A DNA stretch of 14,227 bases from Candidatus Eiseniibacteriota bacterium (lineage in GTDB: Bacteria > Joyebacterota > Joyebacteria > Joyebacterales > Joyebacteraceae). The DNA is taken from assembly GCA_030639555.1 (NCBI GenBank), contig DAOWCM010000022.1, positions 1 to 14,227 on the forward strand, read 5' to 3'. Positions 11,631-14,227 of this stretch are shown here, piece after piece; within the stretch, counting starts at the first letter, position 1; each line of letters starts with the position of its first letter. The notes beneath the pieces are model-generated. The model saw only the letters and a program-made list of their open reading frames with translations, ran no database searches and was not told where the DNA came from. Both the position numbers and the translations under genes were made by a program.

Positions 11631-14227
11631 ATGAAGCACGACGATCTGTACTTCCATCAGGGTTCCGTGACCACGCCGGTGACCAAGGTCGGCGAGAAGC
11701 GGACGGATACACCGGCGGGCGGGTTCCTCCTGCTCGACGGCGAGGAGCACTACCGCATCTCCGCTTACCACGCGATGGCTCCCTTCCTGATGACCCTTGC
11801 GAGCGACACCGACCTGTGGATGTTCGTCACGTCAGGCGGAGGGCTGACGGCCGGGAGGGTGGACGCCGACGGGAGCCTCTTCCCGTACGAGACGGTCGAC
11901 AAGCTGCACGACGGCCACCACCATACCGGCCCCATCACGCTTGTTCGCGTAGCACGGGCGGACGGTCAGTCCGTCCTGTGGCGGCCCTTCCATTCGCGGC
12001 GGCCCGACGAGTTCCGGGTCGAACGCAACCTCTACAAGAGCACCACCGGCAACCGGCTCGTCTTCGAGGAGATCAACCACGACCTCGGGTTGATCTTCCG
12101 CTACCGTTGGTCCGGAAGCGACGGGTTCGGCTGGGTGCGCACGGCGACGCTCGAGAACCGCGGCACGTCGGTGGCGAGCATCGACATCCTCGACGGGCTG
12201 CGGAACGTCCTGCCTCACGGGGTTCCCCAGGCTCTCTGCCAGAACGCCAGCAACCTCGCGGACGCCTACAAGAAGACGGAGGCTGACCCAGAGACGATGC
12301 TGGCGATCTTCTCGCTGACGGCGGGAATAAGCGACAGGCCGGAGGCCGTGGAGGTGCTTCGCGCGAACACCGTCTGGTGCGTAGGTCTTACGGACTTCAC
12401 GGTTCACCTGGCGGGCGAGGCCGTTGAGACGTTCGGAAGCGGGGAGACCCCGACGCCTGACGCCGTGCTGAACGGGCGCCGCGGCAACTACCTTGTGACG
12501 AGCTCTCTCGACCTTGGGCCGGGGGACTATTCGCAGTGGCACATCGTGGCGGACGCCGGGCGCAGCCACGTCCAGATAGCCGCGCTCCGCAAGCGCATCC
12601 TGGCCGGCGACGACCTCTACTGGGAGGTGGAGGAGAGCCTGCGCCGGGCCGGGGAGAACCTGACGCGGAACGTGGGCAGCGCCGACGGCATACAGATGAC
12701 CGGGAGCGAGAACGCGACGGTCCACCACTTCGCGAACGTCCTCTTCAACAACATGAGAGGAGGAGTGTTCGCTCAAAACTACGATGTCCCGACGGCGGAC
12801 CTCGAGGACTTCGTCCGAACGAGGAACCGCCGTACCGCCGAACGACGCAAGGCATTCTTCGAGTCACTGCCCGAGTCGGTGACGGTGACCGAACTGCTGG
12901 CCGCCGCCCGGGAGGCGGACGATGTCGATCTCGAGAGGCTCTGTCTCGAGTACCTGCCGCTCTACTTCGGTAGGCGTCACGGCGACCCCAGCCGTCCGTG
13001 GAACCGCTTCTCCATCCATGTCCGCGATCGCGACGGCGGCAGGGCGCTCCGATACGAGGGCAACTGGCGGGACATCTTCCAGAACTGGGAGGCACTCTGC
13101 GTGTCTTTTCCGGGGTTTCTCCCGAACGTCGTCGCCAAGTTCGTCAACGCCTCGACCGTGGATGGGTTCAACCCGTACCGCGTGACGCGTGACGGCGTGG
13201 ATTGGGAGACGCCCGACCCCGACGATCCGTGGAGTCACATCGGATACTGGGGCGACCATCAGATCATCTATCTCCTGAAGCTCCTCGAGTCCATGACGCG
13301 GTACATGCCCGGCGAACTCGAGGGGATGCTCAGGCGCGAGATATTCAGCTACGCGGACGTTCCGTATCGCATCAGACCATACGATGAGATCCTGGATGAC
13401 CCGTGCTCGACCATCGTCTTCGATGCGGCGCTCGCGGCGGACATCGACGAACGTGTCGGCGCTCTGGGGAGCGACGGCAGGCTTCTTCCCGGCCCGGACG
13501 GGTCTGTCTACCATGTCAACCTGCTCGAGAAGCTGCTGGTCCCGCTTCTCTCCAAGCTCTCGAATCTCGCTCCCGACGGCGGGATCTGGTTGAACACCCA
13601 GAGGCCCGAGTGGAACGACGCGAATAACGCTCTTGTGGGGAACGGCGTCTCGGTCGTCACGCTCTGCTACCTGAGGCGCTACGTCGCGTTTCTCGAGGAG
13701 CTCGTCGCGCACGCCGTGGGGGAGAGCGTGTCCGTCTCGACAGAGGTAGCGGGCTGGTTCCGACAGGTGTCGGAGGTTCTCAGGCGCGAGGAGGAGCTCC
13801 TCGGTTCAGAGCCTCTGGAAGCGCCCGACAGGAAGCGGCTCATGGACGAGCTGGGCCGGGCGTTCTCCGAGTACCGGAGCGCGGTGTACTCGTCAGGGTT
13901 CGCGGGCAAGACCGACATCGATGTCCGGGAGGTGGCCGACCTCTGCAGCACCGCACGCGCGTTCCTGGAGGCCGGGATCCGCGCGAACCGCAGGGTCGAC
14001 GCGCTCTACAACTCGTATGTCCTGCTGGATATCTCGACCGACGGAACGGGGGCTCTGCTTCATCCGCTTCAGGAGATGCTCGAAGGACAGGTGGCCGCCC
14101 TGAGTTCGGGGCTGCCGGACGCGGACGAGGCCGTCGAGGTCCTGGAACAGCTCTTCGCGAGCCGGCTCTACCGGGCGGATCAGAGGAGCTTCCTGCTGTA
14201 CCCGGAGAAGAAGCTGCCGGGATTCCT
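11631..14227 (+). CDS. Large GH94-like (clan GH-Q-type) protein, candidate glycoside phosphorylase; 3' end outside window
   Basis: The frame is open from ATG 11631 to the window edge: 865 residues without a stop. No signal peptide, so cytoplasmic. Residues about 1-330 look like a beta-sandwich (LYFHQGSVTTPV, LWRPFHSRRPDEFRVERNLY, RTATLENRG). The rest looks like an (alpha/alpha)6 barrel: NWRDIFQNWEAL with R480/D481/Q484, GYWGDHQIIYLLKLLE from 538, and EWNDANNALVGNG with E660/W661/N662/D663. RDxxQ and DWND are landmark motifs of GH94-type phosphorylases; here the first Asp of DWND is Glu. The length suits the large oligoglucan phosphorylases (GH94 SOGP, GH149, GH161; about 1100-1200 aa). GGAAG lies 6 nt before the ATG. 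It follows a terminator-like hairpin, so read-through or its own promoter is needed. Function is inferred at fold level only; a hydrolase or a non-catalytic relative is possible. Confidence 0.8.
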   Translation, partial: MKHDDLYFHQGSVTTPVTKVGEKRTDTPAGGFLLLDGEEHYRISAYHAMAPFLMTLASDTDLWMFVTSGGGLTAGRVDADGSLFPYETVDKLHDGHHHTGPITLVRVARADGQSVLWRPFHSRRPDEFRVERNLYKSTTGNRLVFEEINHDLGLIFRYRWSGSDGFGWVRTATLENRGTSVASIDILDGLRNVLPHGVPQALCQNASNLADAYKKTEADPETMLAIFSLTAGISDRPEAVEVLRANTVWCVGLTDFTVHLAGEAVETFGSGETPTPDAVLNGRRGNYLVTSSLDLGPGDYSQWHIVADAGRSHVQIAALRKRILAGDDLYWEVEESLRRAGENLTRNVGSADGIQMTGSENATVHHFANVLFNNMRGGVFAQNYDVPTADLEDFVRTRNRRTAERRKAFFESLPESVTVTELLAAAREADDVDLERLCLEYLPLYFGRRHGDPSRPWNRFSIHVRDRDGGRALRYEGNWRDIFQNWEALCVSFPGFLPNVVAKFVNASTVDGFNPYRVTRDGVDWETPDPDDPWSHIGYWGDHQIIYLLKLLESMTRYMPGELEGMLRREIFSYADVPYRIRPYDEILDDPCSTIVFDAALAADIDERVGALGSDGRLLPGPDGSVYHVNLLEKLLVPLLSKLSNLAPDGGIWLNTQRPEWNDANNALVGNGVSVVTLCYLRRYVAFLEELVAHAVGESVSVSTEVAGWFRQVSEVLRREEELLGSEPLEAPDRKRLMDELGRAFSEYRSAVYSSGFAGKTDIDVREVADLCSTARAFLEAGIRANRRVDALYNSYVLLDISTDGTGALLHPLQEMLEGQVAALSSGLPDADEAVEVLEQLFASRLYRADQRSFLLYPEKKLPGF

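Noticed and set aside
11832..12776. 314-codon open frame on the minus strand
   Set aside because: Antisense to the large GH94-like gene, whose frame gives coherent motifs (RDIFQ, WGDHQ, EWND) and stays open to the edge.
1..14227. tRNA, rRNA, CRISPR array, transposase or insertion-sequence ends
   Set aside because: None recognised: no spaced direct repeats, no transposase motifs, and no tRNA-like cloverleaf or CCA-ended stretch was noticed by eye on either strand.

Overview
The window is a GC-rich bacterial segment with densely packed genes and start codons split between ATG, GTG and TTG. It suggests a Gram-negative (diderm) member of the FCB group or a neighbouring candidate phylum. Three things point there: a secreted protein ending in a FlgD-like Ig sorting domain (motif NAPNPFNPTTKI...), an outer-membrane-type beta-barrel in another protein, and no TonB/SusCD genes. 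The exact phylum cannot be read from this sequence alone.

Layout. (1) 1-4262, plus strand: the end of a family-5 solute-binding protein, an SDR oxidoreductase, two Dpp/Opp-type permeases and one Dpp/Opp-type ATPase, tightly spaced or overlapping. (2) 4263-4330: a short convergent junction. (3) 4331-9832, minus strand: an operon read from right to left, with the second Dpp/Opp-type ATPase, a cytoplasmic GH1 beta-glycosidase, and a 1040-aa exported protein that joins a clan-A TIM-barrel glycosidase to a C-terminal region resembling an outer-membrane beta-barrel. (4) 9833-10139: a divergent control region with promoters facing both ways, a perfect 7-3-7 palindrome overlapping both, and a leader of about 235 nt carrying strong RNA hairpins. 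(5) 10140-11546, plus strand: a secreted protein with two related carbohydrate-binding-like beta-sandwich domains and a C-terminal sorting domain, followed by a hairpin terminator. (6) 11631 to the window end, plus strand: a large cytoplasmic protein, open at the right edge, with N-terminal beta-sandwich and C-terminal (alpha/alpha)6-barrel features like the GH94/GH149/GH161 disaccharide and oligosaccharide phosphorylases. I do not recognise its family with certainty.

Together the genes read as a glycan-use locus, most simply for beta-linked glucan or gluco-oligosaccharides (inference from GH1 plus a peptide/opine-type ABC importer, a class known to carry cello- and laminari-oligosaccharides in some bacteria). 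Proposed flow: the secreted binding protein captures glycan at the surface; the glycosidase-barrel fusion cuts it and may let products through the outer membrane; the ABC importer brings oligosaccharides across the inner membrane; GH1 and possibly the large GH94-like protein break them down in the cytoplasm; the SDR may oxidise a product. The most unusual element is the single-chain glycosidase-plus-barrel protein. The split of the two transporter ATPases over two opposing operons and the shared operator-like palindrome are the next most interesting points.
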